This document shows positions 1-9,100 of a stretch of 18,255 nucleotides of DNA, piece by piece. Every line of letters begins with the position of its first letter. Position 1 is the first letter of the stretch. The stretch is from an uncultured Burkholderiales bacterium (GTDB taxonomy: Bacteria; Pseudomonadota; Gammaproteobacteria; Burkholderiales; Burkholderiaceae_C): contig CALCBL010000026.1 in the NCBI GenBank assembly GCA_937897495.1, positions 1 through 18,255 of the forward strand. Reading direction: 5' to 3'. Made by a program: the position numbers and the translations under genes. The notes below the pieces were generated by a model, which did no database searches, was not told where the DNA came from, and saw only the letters and a program-made list of their open reading frames with translations.

Positions 1-389
1 TTAAGGCCAAAGTGGCCATGGCCGATTGGGCCATTCGCCAAAAAGTTTTCATGGTTACGCTGGGTGCTGCTGGGGGTAAAAAAGAAGCCCATCGTGTAGA
101 GCAAGCCGATCTGTCGCAGGTGACCCACGACCCCTTATTGTCCCAATTGCGTTATCGACTTAGAAAAGAAAAGGGCGCTCCCAAAGAGGGCAAAAAAATA
201 GGTGTGCTTTGCGTATTCAGTCGAGAGAACGTTGCGCCGCCCGATGCATCCTGCCTCATTGAAGGCGACGGCACACTCAACTGCCATGGCTACGGATCGG
301 CTGTGACCGTGACTGCAAGCTTTGGTCTGGTTGCTGCCTCATTGGTCCTAAATTATCTTGCGGCAGGCTTGGCAAAGCCTAAAATTTGA
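1..389 (+). CDS. tcdA: tRNA cyclic N6-threonylcarbamoyladenosine synthase TcdA (3' part)
   Basis: This is the C-terminal part of TcdA (CsdL/YgdL), an E1/ThiF/MoeB-like enzyme. TcdA uses ATP to dehydrate and cyclise t6A37 to ct6A37 in tRNAs that decode ANN codons. The reading frame enters the window open (first full codon at base 3) and ends with TGA at 387-389, so the ATP-binding N-terminal half is missing. About 129 codons remain. Visible family signatures are AAGGKK, then ADLSQVTHDPLLSQLRYRLR, then CVFSRE, then the C-terminal HGYGSAVTVTASFGLVAA segment and a hydrophobic end. The ADLSQVTHDPLL block is typical of betaproteobacterial members as I remember them. The tRNA-Lys gene begins 26 bases after the stop, and its -35 element lies inside this coding region. 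Identification is secure at family level; a MoeB/ThiF paralogue is less likely because of the C-terminal motifs. Confidence 0.9.
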   Translation, partial: KAKVAMADWAIRQKVFMVTLGAAGGKKEAHRVEQADLSQVTHDPLLSQLRYRLRKEKGAPKEGKKIGVLCVFSRENVAPPDASCLIEGDGTLNCHGYGSAVTVTASFGLVAASLVLNYLAAGLAKPKI

Positions 390-398
390 AGCTATAAT
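369..398 (+). promoter_or_regulatory. sigma-70 promoter for tRNA-Lys
   Basis: TTGGCA at 369-374 and a perfect TATAAT at 393-398 are separated by 18 bases. The predicted start, about 405-406, lies roughly ten bases before the mature tRNA 5' end at 416. The -35 element is inside the last codons of tcdA, so the tRNA can be made independently of tcdA. This is the clearest promoter in the window. Confidence 0.75.
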
Positions 399-415
399 TT
401 AAGGCTTGAGTAGAT

Positions 416-491
416 GGGTCGGTAGCTCAGTCGGTAGAGCAGCGGACTTTTAATCCGTTGGTCGCGAGTTCGAATCTCGCCCGACCCACCA
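416..491 (+). tRNA. tRNA-Lys, anticodon UUU
   Basis: A complete cloverleaf can be folded by eye. The acceptor stem pairs GGGTCGG (416-422) with CCGACCC (481-487), followed by discriminator A488 and an encoded CCA (489-491). The D arm pairs GCTC with GAGC. The anticodon stem pairs GCGGA (442-446) with TCCGT (454-458), and the loop is CTTTTAA with anticodon TTT at 449-451. The T arm pairs GCGAG with CTCGC around TTCGAAT. The sequence closely resembles E. coli tRNA-Lys(UUU). Position 37 is A (base 452), expected to carry t6A/ct6A because the tRNA reads AAA/AAG. It has its own promoter upstream and a terminator 17 bases downstream. Confidence 0.97.
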
Positions 492-508
492 AATACTCAA
501 ACCTTTTT

Positions 509-542
509 AAAACCCCGCAAAGCTTGCTCTGTGGGGTTTTTT
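509..542. terminator. bidirectional intrinsic terminator between tRNA-Lys and yheS
   Basis: AAAACCCC (509-516) pairs with GGGGTTTT (533-540), enclosing a small inner hairpin GCAA-AGC-TTGC. On the plus strand the stem runs into TTTTTT (537-542), a good tail for the tRNA transcript. On the minus strand the same stem also ends in TTTT, so it can serve yheS, whose stop lies 25 bases away at 567. Confidence 0.85.
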
Positions 543-566
543 CTTGCCTGCCTAGGCTGCTCTCTT

Positions 567-2555
567 TTAAGCGTCAAGATGGAGTCGTTCCAATTCCTCT
601 GACCAAGCCAGCCATTGAATTTCCAACTCTTCAAGGGTCGTGTTGACCGTTTTGAGCAACTTGCCTGTCTCTGCAATTTCGGCTGGGGGCAAAGGTGTGG
701 CCAGTTTGCTTTCTAAGGCCAGTTTTTCGAGTTCTAACTTCGCAATTTTTTGGTCAGCCTGCTCAATTGATTTTTTCAAAGGTTTGAGAAGCGCCGATTT
801 TTGTTGACGCAGAAGAGCATCTTCTTTTTTTTGGTCTGGCGTTCGGTTGGCTATCTTGGCCACAGGCTTTTGAGGCTCCGACCTTGCCGCAGTGGGTGTG
901 GCAACTGGGGCATCTGCCTCGTTGTTTTTGGCTTCCTCACGCAAGCGTTTGGATTCTTCTAACAAATAGCGCTGGTAATCGTCTAGGTCGCCATCGAATG
1001 GTTTTATTTCTCCGCGACCAACCAACCAAAATTCGTCACAAACTGCACGCAACAAGGCCCTGTCGTGACTGACCAACATGACGGTGCCTTCAAATTCATT
1101 CAAGGCCATCGACAAAGCCTCGCGTGTGGCCAAGTCCAAGTGATTGGTGGGCTCGTCTAACAACAAAAGGTTAGGGCGCTGCCACACAATCATGGCCAAT
1201 ACCAGCCTGGCTTTTTCACCGCCGCTCATTGAACCCACGTTTTGTTTCACCATGTCACCGGTGAAATTAAAGGTCCCTAAAAAATTCCGGAGGTCTTGTT
1301 CACGAGAAGACTGCCCAGGCGTAGAGCCGAGTTCTTTGACCAAGCGGATCATGTGCTCCAGCGGATTGTCAGAGGGGTGCAAGACGTCCAATTCTTGTTG
1401 TGCAAAATACCCAATATTCAGGCCCTTGCCCTCTGTCAGTTCGCCAGACAAGGCCTTGATGCTGCGTGCGATGGTTTTAACCAACGTAGATTTGCCTTGG
1501 CCGTTGGCACCCAAGATGCCAATGCGCTCTCCTGCCAAAACTGATTTGTTGACTTGCCGGACGATGACTTTGTCGACGCCCTCTACTGAATAACCTAAAT
1601 TGGCATCGGTGATGGCCAACATGGGGTTGGGTAAGTTTTGGGGCTCTTTGAATTCAAAGGTGAAATCTGCATCGGCCAAAACAGGCGCAATTTTTTCCAT
1701 GCGTTCAAGCGCCTTGACACGACTCTGTGCCTGTTTGGCCTTGCTGGCCTTGGCCTTGAATCGGTCAATGAACTTTTGCAAGTGTGCAATTTTGTCTTGC
1801 TGTTTTGAGAACGAGGCTTGCTGCAATTCAAGTTGCTGTGATCTCAGGGTTTCAAAAGCGCTGTAATTGCCGCCGTATCGGTTGAGCTTGGCATGTTCAA
1901 TGTGCAGCGTGACGTCAGTCACGGCATCTAGAAATTCTCGGTCGTGGCTGATCACGACCATGGTGCCCATGTAGCGTTTAAGCCAAGCTTCAAGCCAAAC
2001 CAAGGCGTCTAAATCCAAGTGGTTGGTGGGCTCGTCCAAAATGAGCAAGTCGGAGGGGCACATTAAAGCGCGAGCCAATTGCAGTCGCATTCGCCAGCCG
2101 CCGGAGAAGCTGTTGACCGGATCGTCCAATTCGGCTGTTCGAAATCCCAAGCCCAAAATCAAAGATTGAGCTCTGGGTACCGCGTCGTGTTCACCAGCAT
2201 CGGCCAAGTCAACGTGAGCATGCGCCATGGCCATGCCATCTTCTGAAAGCTCTGCTGCATGAAGTACAGCACGCAACTCGGCCAATTTAGTATCGCCACC
2301 CAGAACAAAATCCGTTGCACTTTCTTCTGTCTCTGGCATGTCTTGGGCCACTTGAGCCAAACGCCATTGTTTGGGAATGGAGAAGTCGCCACCGTCCTCA
2401 TGCAAAGTGCCATTGAATAGCGCAAAAAGGGTGGATTTGCCAGCGCCATTGCGTCCGACCAAGCCCACTTTTTCTCCGGGATTGAGCGTGACGGAAGCAG
2501 CATCTAGCAACACTTTGGCGCTGCGGCGCAGAGTGACATTTTTCAGTTGAATCAT
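567..2555 (-). CDS. yheS: ABC-F family ATPase, YheS type
   Basis: A 662-residue soluble protein with two ABC ATPase domains and no membrane segments, which is the ABC-F layout. Domain 1 has Walker A GRNGAGKST (34-42), signature FSGGW (150-154) and Walker B LLILDEPTNHLD (170-181). The linker that contacts tRNA in ABC-F proteins is at about 236-300 and includes KAKQAQSRVKALERM. Domain 2 has Walker A GANGQGKST (349-357), signature MSGGEKAR (443-450) and Walker B LLLLDEPTNHLD (463-474). A charged, probably coiled-coil C-terminal extension follows (about 530-662). The sequence tracks E. coli YheS (637 aa) along its whole length. YheS is a ribosome-associated ABC-F protein acting in translation; the exact role here is inferred. 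The ATG at 2555 fits the family N-terminus, but no clear Shine-Dalgarno sequence precedes it. It lies 114 bases downstream of prmB on the same strand. Confidence 0.93.
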   Translation of the reverse strand: MIQLKNVTLRRSAKVLLDAASVTLNPGEKVGLVGRNGAGKSTLFALFNGTLHEDGGDFSIPKQWRLAQVAQDMPETEESATDFVLGGDTKLAELRAVLHAAELSEDGMAMAHAHVDLADAGEHDAVPRAQSLILGLGFRTAELDDPVNSFSGGWRMRLQLARALMCPSDLLILDEPTNHLDLDALVWLEAWLKRYMGTMVVISHDREFLDAVTDVTLHIEHAKLNRYGGNYSAFETLRSQQLELQQASFSKQQDKIAHLQKFIDRFKAKASKAKQAQSRVKALERMEKIAPVLADADFTFEFKEPQNLPNPMLAITDANLGYSVEGVDKVIVRQVNKSVLAGERIGILGANGQGKSTLVKTIARSIKALSGELTEGKGLNIGYFAQQELDVLHPSDNPLEHMIRLVKELGSTPGQSSREQDLRNFLGTFNFTGDMVKQNVGSMSGGEKARLVLAMIVWQRPNLLLLDEPTNHLDLATREALSMALNEFEGTVMLVSHDRALLRAVCDEFWLVGRGEIKPFDGDLDDYQRYLLEESKRLREEAKNNEADAPVATPTAARSEPQKPVAKIANRTPDQKKEDALLRQQKSALLKPLKKSIEQADQKIAKLELEKLALESKLATPLPPAEIAETGKLLKTVNTTLEELEIQWLAWSEELERLHLDA

Positions 2556-2646
2556 GAATGTGGGTAAACATCGGCCGCAATTAAGGGGCGACCTAGGAAG
2601 ATCAATTTGGGATGGGAGAGGGTTGTACTGAATTCCGCTTGATCAT

Positions 2647-2670
2647 AGCCTTCCAAGCAGGCTTTTTTTT
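2647..2670 (+). terminator. terminator-like hairpin in antisense orientation
   Basis: AGCCT (2647-2651) pairs with AGGCT (2659-2663) across a 7-base loop and is followed by an unbroken T run to 2670. It looks like a short intrinsic terminator for plus-strand transcription, although both flanking genes (prmB and yheS) are on the minus strand. Read on the minus strand, the A run precedes the hairpin and no T run follows, so it should not stop prmB transcription well. The 5-bp stem is weak and may be chance. Confidence 0.4.
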
Positions 2671-3596
2671 CATGACTTCGTGTCAATTTTCAAAAGTGCT
2701 TCTTTGGTGACCAACAAAACCTGATCTTCGCCAGCTGTGGTTTCTAACCAGACTGCTTCAAGCCGAGGAAAAGCCGCTTCAAAGTGCTCGCGTTCATTGC
2801 CAATTTCTAGAACCAAAATGGCTTTGTGGTTCATGCGGTCTGGCAAGTCATGGAACAACTGACGAATGAAATCCATGCCATCTGTGCCGCCGGCCAAAGC
2901 CAAAAGCGGCTCTGCTTTGAACTCGGCAGGCAGTTCTTGCATGCTGGCTTCGCACACATAAGGCGGGTTGCAAATGATGCAATCAAATGTTTGCGTCAGA
3001 CCTTGAAGGCCATCACTTTCGATAAGTTGAATGCGATGTGACAACTGGTGTTGTTCGACATTGATTTTGGCTACGGCCAAGGCATCCTTCGAGATATCAG
3101 CCCCAATCACTTCAATTTCAGGGTAAGCCATGGCACACAAAACAGCCAAACTGCCATTGCCAGTGCACAGGTCTAAAAACGAATGTGAAGTCTCTGACAG
3201 CCAAGCATCAAAGGCGCCTTCTGCAATCAGTTCTGCAATGAAACTGCGCGGCACAATGCTGCGCTCATCCACGTAAAAGGGAATGCCTTGAAGCCAAGCT
3301 TCCCGGGTGAGGTAGGCTGCAGGTTTGCGTGTGTGTATGCGTTGCTCAATCAGTGCTTGGCATGCTTGGATGTGAGCGGCAGAAATATCGGCCACATTCA
3401 GATTCAGGTTCAAGGCCGTTGCTTGTTCTTGAGTGCGCAGCGTGTCATTTGTGAAGTCCAGGTCCAATGGCAATTTGAGTTGCCATAAAACAAGCCAAGC
3501 GGCTTCGTCTTGCGCATTCAGGGTGCCATGGCCAAATGCGACTTTGGCTTCATCTAGTCTATTTGCGCTAGCGTGTATCAGTTCTTTGAGATCCAT
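2670..3596 (-). CDS. prmB: ribosomal protein uL3 N5-glutamine methyltransferase PrmB
   Basis: A 308-residue SAM-dependent methyltransferase of the PrmB/PrmC (HemK) group. PrmB methylates a glutamine side chain of ribosomal protein uL3 during large-subunit assembly. The N-terminal region carries the PrmB-type FGHGTLNAQDEA (21-32), the middle has KPAAYLTREAW and FYVDERSIVPRSFIAELI, motif I is DLCTGNGS (142-149), and the catalytic NPPY is at 210-213. FYVDER and the FGHGT opening favour PrmB over PrmC, the release-factor enzyme. Motif I reads GNG where I expect GSG, which keeps both glycines. A short leucine/asparagine-rich stretch (about 60-70) looks longer than in E. coli PrmB. It starts 12 bases after the dapE stop, so dapC-dapE-prmB probably form one transcript. 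Confidence 0.9.
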   Translation of the reverse strand: MDLKELIHASANRLDEAKVAFGHGTLNAQDEAAWLVLWQLKLPLDLDFTNDTLRTQEQATALNLNLNVADISAAHIQACQALIEQRIHTRKPAAYLTREAWLQGIPFYVDERSIVPRSFIAELIAEGAFDAWLSETSHSFLDLCTGNGSLAVLCAMAYPEIEVIGADISKDALAVAKINVEQHQLSHRIQLIESDGLQGLTQTFDCIICNPPYVCEASMQELPAEFKAEPLLALAGGTDGMDFIRQLFHDLPDRMNHKAILVLEIGNEREHFEAAFPRLEAVWLETTAGEDQVLLVTKEALLKIDTKS

Positions 3597-3608
3597 TGCA
3601 TTGATGCC

Positions 3609-4781
3609 TTACGGCTTTTGCCCCGGCTCAATTGCACAGGCCTTGTTCAAATTGAACAAGACTTCTTTGTAAATGTCTTTAAGCGGTTCAATGTCGACCA
3701 ATGCCACATGCTCATCGATCTTGTGAATCGTGGCGTTGGGCGGGCCCAGTTCAATCACCTGAGGGCATGTTTGCGCAATGAAGCGGCCATCGCTGGTGCC
3801 GCCAGTTGTCGACAGCTCTGTTTGAAGTCCTGTCACCTCATGAATAGCCTCTTTCACGGCTTTGACAAGCGTACCAGGCGTGGTGAGGAAGGGCAGGCCG
3901 CCCAGCGTCCACTCAATGTCAAACTTCAAAGCATGTTTTAGCAAGACATCGGTCAGACGTTTTTTCAATGAGGTTTCGTTGGACTCGGTGCAAAAACGAA
4001 AGTTGAAATCAATGAGCATTTCACCTGGAATGACGTTGGTGGCGCCAGTACCAGCTTGCACGTTGCTGATCTGCCAGCTGGTTGGCGGAAAAAATTCATT
4101 GCCCGCATCCCACACCATGGCTGCTAACTCGGCCAGCGCAGGTGCGGCGCGGTGCACAGGATTGTCTGCCAACTGCGGATAGGCAATGTGTCCTTGAATG
4201 CCCTTGACAATCAATTTGCCACTCAGAGAACCACGCCTTCCGTTCTTGATCATGTCGCCTGTCTGTTTGACAGATGTGGGCTCTCCCACAATGCAATAGT
4301 CGGGCGTTTCTTGGCGGGCTTGAAGCATTTCACAAATGCGCACGGTGCCATCGAGTGCTGGGCCTTCTTCGTCACTGGTGAGCAAAAACGCAATGCCTAA
4401 TGCAGGGTTGGGGCAAGCTTGGTAAAACTCTTGGGTGGCCACCACCATGGCGGCCAGTGAGGTTTTCATGTCGCTTGCGCCGCGCCCAAACAATTTGCCG
4501 TCTCGGTGAGTGGGTGTGAAGGGATCGCTGGTCCATTTTGTCAAAGGCCCTGTGGGTACGACATCAACGTGTCCTGCAAATGCCAAGGTTTGGCCTGAGG
4601 TGCCCGCTCTTTTGGCCCAAAGATTTCGAACCCGAAAGTTGTCTGGCCCCAAATCAATCACTTCGCATTGGAAGCCCAAAGGTTCAAGGTGCGAATTGAT
4701 CAAGGCTGTACAGCCACCATCTTCGGGGGTAACGGAAGGCAATGAGATCAGTTGCTCAGCCAGTCGAAGGGTGGCGCTCAT
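3609..4781 (-). CDS. dapE: succinyl-diaminopimelate desuccinylase DapE
   Basis: DapE hydrolyses N-succinyl-LL-2,6-diaminopimelate to LL-diaminopimelate and succinate in the lysine/peptidoglycan pathway. The 390-residue frame has the M20 di-zinc set in order: H71 and D73 in [12 protein letters not shown]104 in GRGASDMK, E138-E139 in TSDEEGPA, E167 in GEPTS, and H353 near the C-terminus in [11 protein letters not shown]. These sit four residues later than the Haemophilus DapE positions I recall (H67, D100, E134, E135, E163, H349). The ATG at 4781 is chosen because [21 protein letters not shown] is the usual family start; the frame is open further upstream only as dapC antisense-free overlap. 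The start overlaps the dapC stop as ATGA (4778-4781), implying translational coupling. Confidence 0.95.
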   Translation of the reverse strand: MSATLRLAEQLISLPSVTPEDGGCTALINSHLEPLGFQCEVIDLGPDNFRVRNLWAKRAGTSGQTLAFAGHVDVVPTGPLTKWTSDPFTPTHRDGKLFGRGASDMKTSLAAMVVATQEFYQACPNPALGIAFLLTSDEEGPALDGTVRICEMLQARQETPDYCIVGEPTSVKQTGDMIKNGRRGSLSGKLIVKGIQGHIAYPQLADNPVHRAAPALAELAAMVWDAGNEFFPPTSWQISNVQAGTGATNVIPGEMLIDFNFRFCTESNETSLKKRLTDVLLKHALKFDIEWTLGGLPFLTTPGTLVKAVKEAIHEVTGLQTELSTTGGTSDGRFIAQTCPQVIELGPPNATIHKIDEHVALVDIEPLKDIYKEVLFNLNKACAIEPGQKP

Positions 4782-5989
4782 GAGGGTCTGCCTGCTTTGA
4801 TGAATCTTGCCATGCGGTGTGCAGCTTCCAAGCACTCGGCGGTTTCGGCCACCAAGGCCATTCGAACTCGGCCTTGGCCAGGGTTTTGTCCATCGACGGT
4901 ACGGCCAATGTAGCTGCCAGGCAGCACAGTGACATTTTCTGATGCATAAAGCTCGCGTGCAAAATCTGTGTCGCTGTTGTGCCAAGCCGCTGGAATACCT
5001 GCCCACAAGTAGAAACTGGCATCGGGTAGCTTAACGTCCATGACTTCTGCAAAGACCGGTGTGACTTGTGCAAATTTGGTGCGGTACAGGTTGCGGTTTT
5101 CAACTACATGGTCTTCGTCGTTCCAAGCCGCAATGCTGGCGGCTTGAACCACGCCACTCATGGCGCAGCCGTGATAGGTGCGATACAGCAAAAAATCTTT
5201 GATGATGGCGGCGTCGCCAGCCACAAAGCCACTGCGCAAGCCGGGCACGTTGCTGCGTTTGGACAAACTTGTGAAGGCGATCAAACGTTTGAATTCTTTG
5301 TAACCCAAAAGAGAGGCCGCTTCTAAAACGCCTAAGGGTGGCTCATCGCGAAAATAGATTTCGCTGTAGCACTCGTCTGAGGCAATGACAAAGCCATATT
5401 TCTCACTGAGCTCGAACAAAGTTTGCCACTCAGCCAAGGGCATGATTTTTCCGGTGGGGTTTCCGGGTGAGCAAACAAAAACGAGTTGGGTTGTGCGCCA
5501 AACAGACTCAGGCACTGCCTGCCAGTTGGCTGAGAAGTCGTTTTCTGGCGCATTGGCCACGTAGTAGGGCTCGGCACCCCCCAAAAGCGTGGCACCTTCG
5601 TAAATTTGATAGAAGGGATTCGGGCTGACAACACGTGCGCCGTGTTTTGTGGGGTCTATGACCGCTTGGGCCAAGGAAAACAAGGCCTCTCTGGAGCCAT
5701 TGACGGGCAAAATTTGTGTGCTGGCTTGAATTTCAATGCGGTATCTGCGCTGGAGCCATTGGGCACACGCCTCCCGCATGCGCAATTCACCAGCAGTGGC
5801 TGGATATCCAGACAGTGCTGTATCAAGCGACGCTTTGAGGGCGGTTTTGATGAATTCGGGCGTAGCGTGTTTGGGCTCGCCAATGCCCAAACTAATGTGC
5901 GCGCGGTCTGTGGGAGGGGTGACCGTTGCGAACAATTGGCGAAGGCGCTCGAAGGGGTAGGGTTGGAGGGTAGCCAAGAGGGGATTCAT
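4778..5989 (-). CDS. dapC: succinyl-diaminopimelate transaminase DapC
   Basis: A class I/II PLP-dependent aminotransferase of the DapC type, which converts N-succinyl-2-amino-6-ketopimelate and glutamate to N-succinyl-LL-diaminopimelate, the substrate of DapE. With the ATG at 5989 it is 403 residues. It begins [20 protein letters not shown], the usual start of betaproteobacterial DapC. Motifs are [12 protein letters not shown] (33-44), CSPGNPTGK (173-181, N177), ASDECYSE (203-210, D205), the Schiff-base lysine K244 in [15 protein letters not shown], and R376 near the end, expected to bind the substrate carboxylate. An in-frame TTG at 6031 would add 14 residues, but they fall outside the conserved start and no ribosome site precedes it. 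Its stop overlaps the dapE ATG by four bases. dapD is not present between them. Confidence 0.92.
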   Translation of the reverse strand: MNPLLATLQPYPFERLRQLFATVTPPTDRAHISLGIGEPKHATPEFIKTALKASLDTALSGYPATAGELRMREACAQWLQRRYRIEIQASTQILPVNGSREALFSLAQAVIDPTKHGARVVSPNPFYQIYEGATLLGGAEPYYVANAPENDFSANWQAVPESVWRTTQLVFVCSPGNPTGKIMPLAEWQTLFELSEKYGFVIASDECYSEIYFRDEPPLGVLEAASLLGYKEFKRLIAFTSLSKRSNVPGLRSGFVAGDAAIIKDFLLYRTYHGCAMSGVVQAASIAAWNDEDHVVENRNLYRTKFAQVTPVFAEVMDVKLPDASFYLWAGIPAAWHNSDTDFARELYASENVTVLPGSYIGRTVDGQNPGQGRVRMALVAETAECLEAAHRMARFIKAGRPS

Positions 5990-6125
5990 GCCCCAATTAT
6001 CCGGCAATTGTGGGCCTGTTTTTGAGTTCAATTTCAGGTGTTTTACAGCCTGATGGGGCCCTTGGGTCGGTTAACATGGAGGCTTCTGGCACGAGTTGTG
6101 CCTTCTGACCTAATTTCTGACTCCT
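5990..6125. promoter_or_regulatory. divergent dapC / smc intergenic region
   Basis: These 136 bases separate the divergent dapC and smc starts and must hold or adjoin promoters for both. I could not find a convincing -35/-10 pair in either direction. A GATAAT on the minus strand sits immediately before the dapC ATG, but it has no -35 at the right spacing. A short inverted repeat GGCAC-GAGTT-GTGCC lies at 6088-6102, 23 bases before the smc start. Neither start has a strong Shine-Dalgarno sequence. Confidence 0.4.
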
Positions 6126-9100
6126 GTGCGCCTCAATTCCATCAAATTATCTGGATTCAAATCCTTTGCAGAACCCACCAATTTTGTCCTGCCTGGGCAG
6201 TTGGTCGGTGTTGTCGGCCCCAATGGTTGCGGAAAATCCAACATCATGGACGCCTGCCGCTGGGTTTTGGGTGAGTCCAAAGCTTCCGAATTGCGTGGTG
6301 AGTCCATGCAAGACGTTATTTTCAACGGCACCAACACCCGCAAGCCCGCCAGCCGAGCCAGCGTTGAATTGATTTTTGACAATGCCGATCATCGTGCGGG
6401 TGGTCAATGGGGGCAGTTTTTAGAAATCGCAGTCAAACGCGTTTTGACACGAGACGGCAACAGCAGTTATTTCATCAACAACCAACCCGTACGTCGACGC
6501 GACGTCCAAGATGTTTTTCTGGGAACAGGATTAGGTCCTCGTGCTTACGCCATCATTGGTCAGGGCACCATCAGCAGAATCATTGAATCTAGGCCGGAAG
6601 AATTGCGTTTGTTTTTGGAAGAAGCTGCAGGTGTTTCCAAATACAAAGAACGGCGCCGCGAAACTGAAAACCGCCTGTCTGACACCAGAGAGAACCTAAC
6701 GCGTGTTGATGACATTTTGCGCGAATTGAACGCCAACTTAGAAAAGTTGGAGAAGCAGGCTGAAGTGGCTCAGCGCTTCAATGATTTAAAAGCCGACAGC
6801 ACCCTCAAGCAGCAGCAGCTTTGGTTTTTCAAACGTGCAGATGCAGAAACCGATCAAGTCAAAATCAAAGCCGATGTCGACAAGGCCGTCATTGATTTGG
6901 AGGCGCGCATCGCCGATTTGAGGCATGTTGAGGCAGACCTAGAAACCGTGCGCCAAGCGCACTATGCCGCTGGCGACCAAGTCAATCAGGCACAAGGTTT
7001 GTTGTACGAGGCCAGTGCTGAAGTCAGTAAGTTAGAAGCTGAGATTCGCTTCGTGGTGGAAGGTCGCCAGCGTGCTGAGCAGCGCCTGCTTCAATTGCAG
7101 GCCCAGTCTACAGAGTGGTCCGAAAAGCAAATACAAGCCCTGGCAGAGCTGGAAGCGTTGGCAGAACAAGCCCTGCAAGCCGAAGATCAAACCATCACAT
7201 TGGCTGCACAAGTCGAAGATCAAGCCCAAGCCTTGCCTGATTTGGAAGAAGTCATGCGGCAAGCACAAGCCAAAGCCAACGAGCAAAGAGGCAGTGTGGT
7301 GCAGGTTCAACAGCAAATTCAGGTGCTGGCGGCCGATCAACGCAACATCGAAGACCAAACTCGACAACTCTCAACCAGGCGAGAGCGCTTGTTGGCTGAT
7401 CGAAATGCACTGGATGCCCCAGACGAGCAAGGACTTGTTCACTTAAAAGCGCAATTGGCGCAAGCAGACACTTTGGCAAAGTTGTGCAACACCACCTTGC
7501 AAGAGTTAGAAGAACAAACCCCAAGATTGGATCAAGAGCGCCGAGATCAGCAGCAGTCTGTGAACGACGAGTCTGCCAAATTGGCAGATCTCACTGCCAA
7601 GATTGAAGCCCTTAAATCACTCCAAGAAAAAGTCAAAACTGACGGCAAACTCAAACCCTGGTTGAACAAACACGGCCTTGATCAGTTGCAAGGTTTGTGG
7701 AGCAAGATGCACATGGAACCCGGTTGGGAGAATGCCATGGAATCTGCGCTTCGCGAGAAGCTTTCATCGCTTCAGGTTTCGCGCCTCGACATGGTGAAGG
7801 CTTTTGCATCCGATGCGCCGCCAGCCAAGCTCTCGTTTTATTCACCGCCCAATGCCACGCAAACATCAGCTCGAAAAGGACTGCCTGCTGCTTGCCGACC
7901 CCTTTCCGATTTGCTCAGACTTTCTGATGCTGGCCTCTCGGCTTTGCTCACCGATTGGCTTCAAGGTTATTTCACAGCGCCTTCTTTGGAAGATGCCATG
8001 GCTTGGCGTGATCAACTGCAAGGCGCCGAATGCTTTGTAGTTCAAACGGGTCATGCCGTTGGCAAACACAGTGTCAGTTTTTATGCCCCTGATTCTGAAC
8101 AAGCAGGCCTCTTGGCGCGCGCCCAAGACATTGAAAACTTCGAAAAGCAATTGCGTGCTCAAACATTGATTGCAGAGGAAACCAGGTCAGCCTCCGTTCG
8201 TGCTGAAGCCGCGTATTCTGATGCTGCGCAACGTTTGGTGTCGGCCAGGCAAGAAGCGTCAGAGGCTCAATCAAAAGCCCACGAACTTCAGGTTGAAACA
8301 CTTCGACTTTCTCAATGGGCAGAGCAAACACGCGCTCGCACTGAGCAAATCGCCACTGACATGGCAGAAATTGACCTGCATTTAGAAGAGCTTCAAGAGC
8401 GTCGAATCACGGCTGAAGCCAGATTTGAAGAACTCGACATGCAGTTGGCTGACAGTCAAGAACGCCACGCACAGCTTGATGAGCGCGTGATTGAAGCTGA
8501 GCGCAAACTGTCAGAGTGTCGTGAGCAGCAGCGAACGCTTGAACGTTTGGCACAAGAAGCCACTTTTTCACAGCGCAGCCTAGAAGCCAGGCGCTCAGAA
8601 TTGCAGCGTGGACTAGAAACTGCGGTTCAGCAAATTAAATCGATTGCAGATGAGCAAGAACGAGCCAAGGAAGAATTGTCCCGGCTTACCGATGCGGCGG
8701 CTCAGGCCGGTTTGCAAAATGCATTGGCGATGAAAATGGAGAGGGAGCAGGTATTGGGTGCCAAGCGCAGTGAGTACGACGACCTCACGGCGCGTTTGCG
8801 TGCCAGTGATGAACGCCGTATGAGTTTTGAGCGTGAACTCGATCCTATGCGCCAAAAAATTACCGAGCTGCAACTCAAAGAGCAAGCTTCACGTTTAGGA
8901 CTTGAGCAATACACGCAGTTGCTGCTTGATGCTGAGGCAGATCTTGAAGTCTTGGCCAAATCCATTGAGGAAGGCCATGTTCGCTTAACGGGCTTGCAAT
9001 TTGAAATTGATCGTCTGAATCGGGAAATTGTGGCTTTGGGTGCTGTGAATTTGGCTGCATTAGAAGAGTTGACAACATCCCGTGAACGCAAGGCGTTCTT

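Noticed and set aside
1144..1593. Open frame of about 149 codons on the plus strand inside yheS
   Set aside because: It is antisense to the well-conserved ABC-F gene across its second ATPase domain, has no recognisable motif and no ribosome site. Such frames are expected opposite a codon-biased gene.
5990..6031. TTG at 6031 as the dapC start
   Set aside because: The 14 extra residues precede the conserved MNPLL opening, and no ribosome site lies before the TTG. The ATG at 5989 fits the family.
6088..6102. Inverted repeat GGCAC-GAGTT-GTGCC upstream of smc, considered as an operator
   Set aside because: Five-base arms are common by chance, the symmetry does not extend outward, and no regulator is suggested. 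It is mentioned only within the intergenic region entry.
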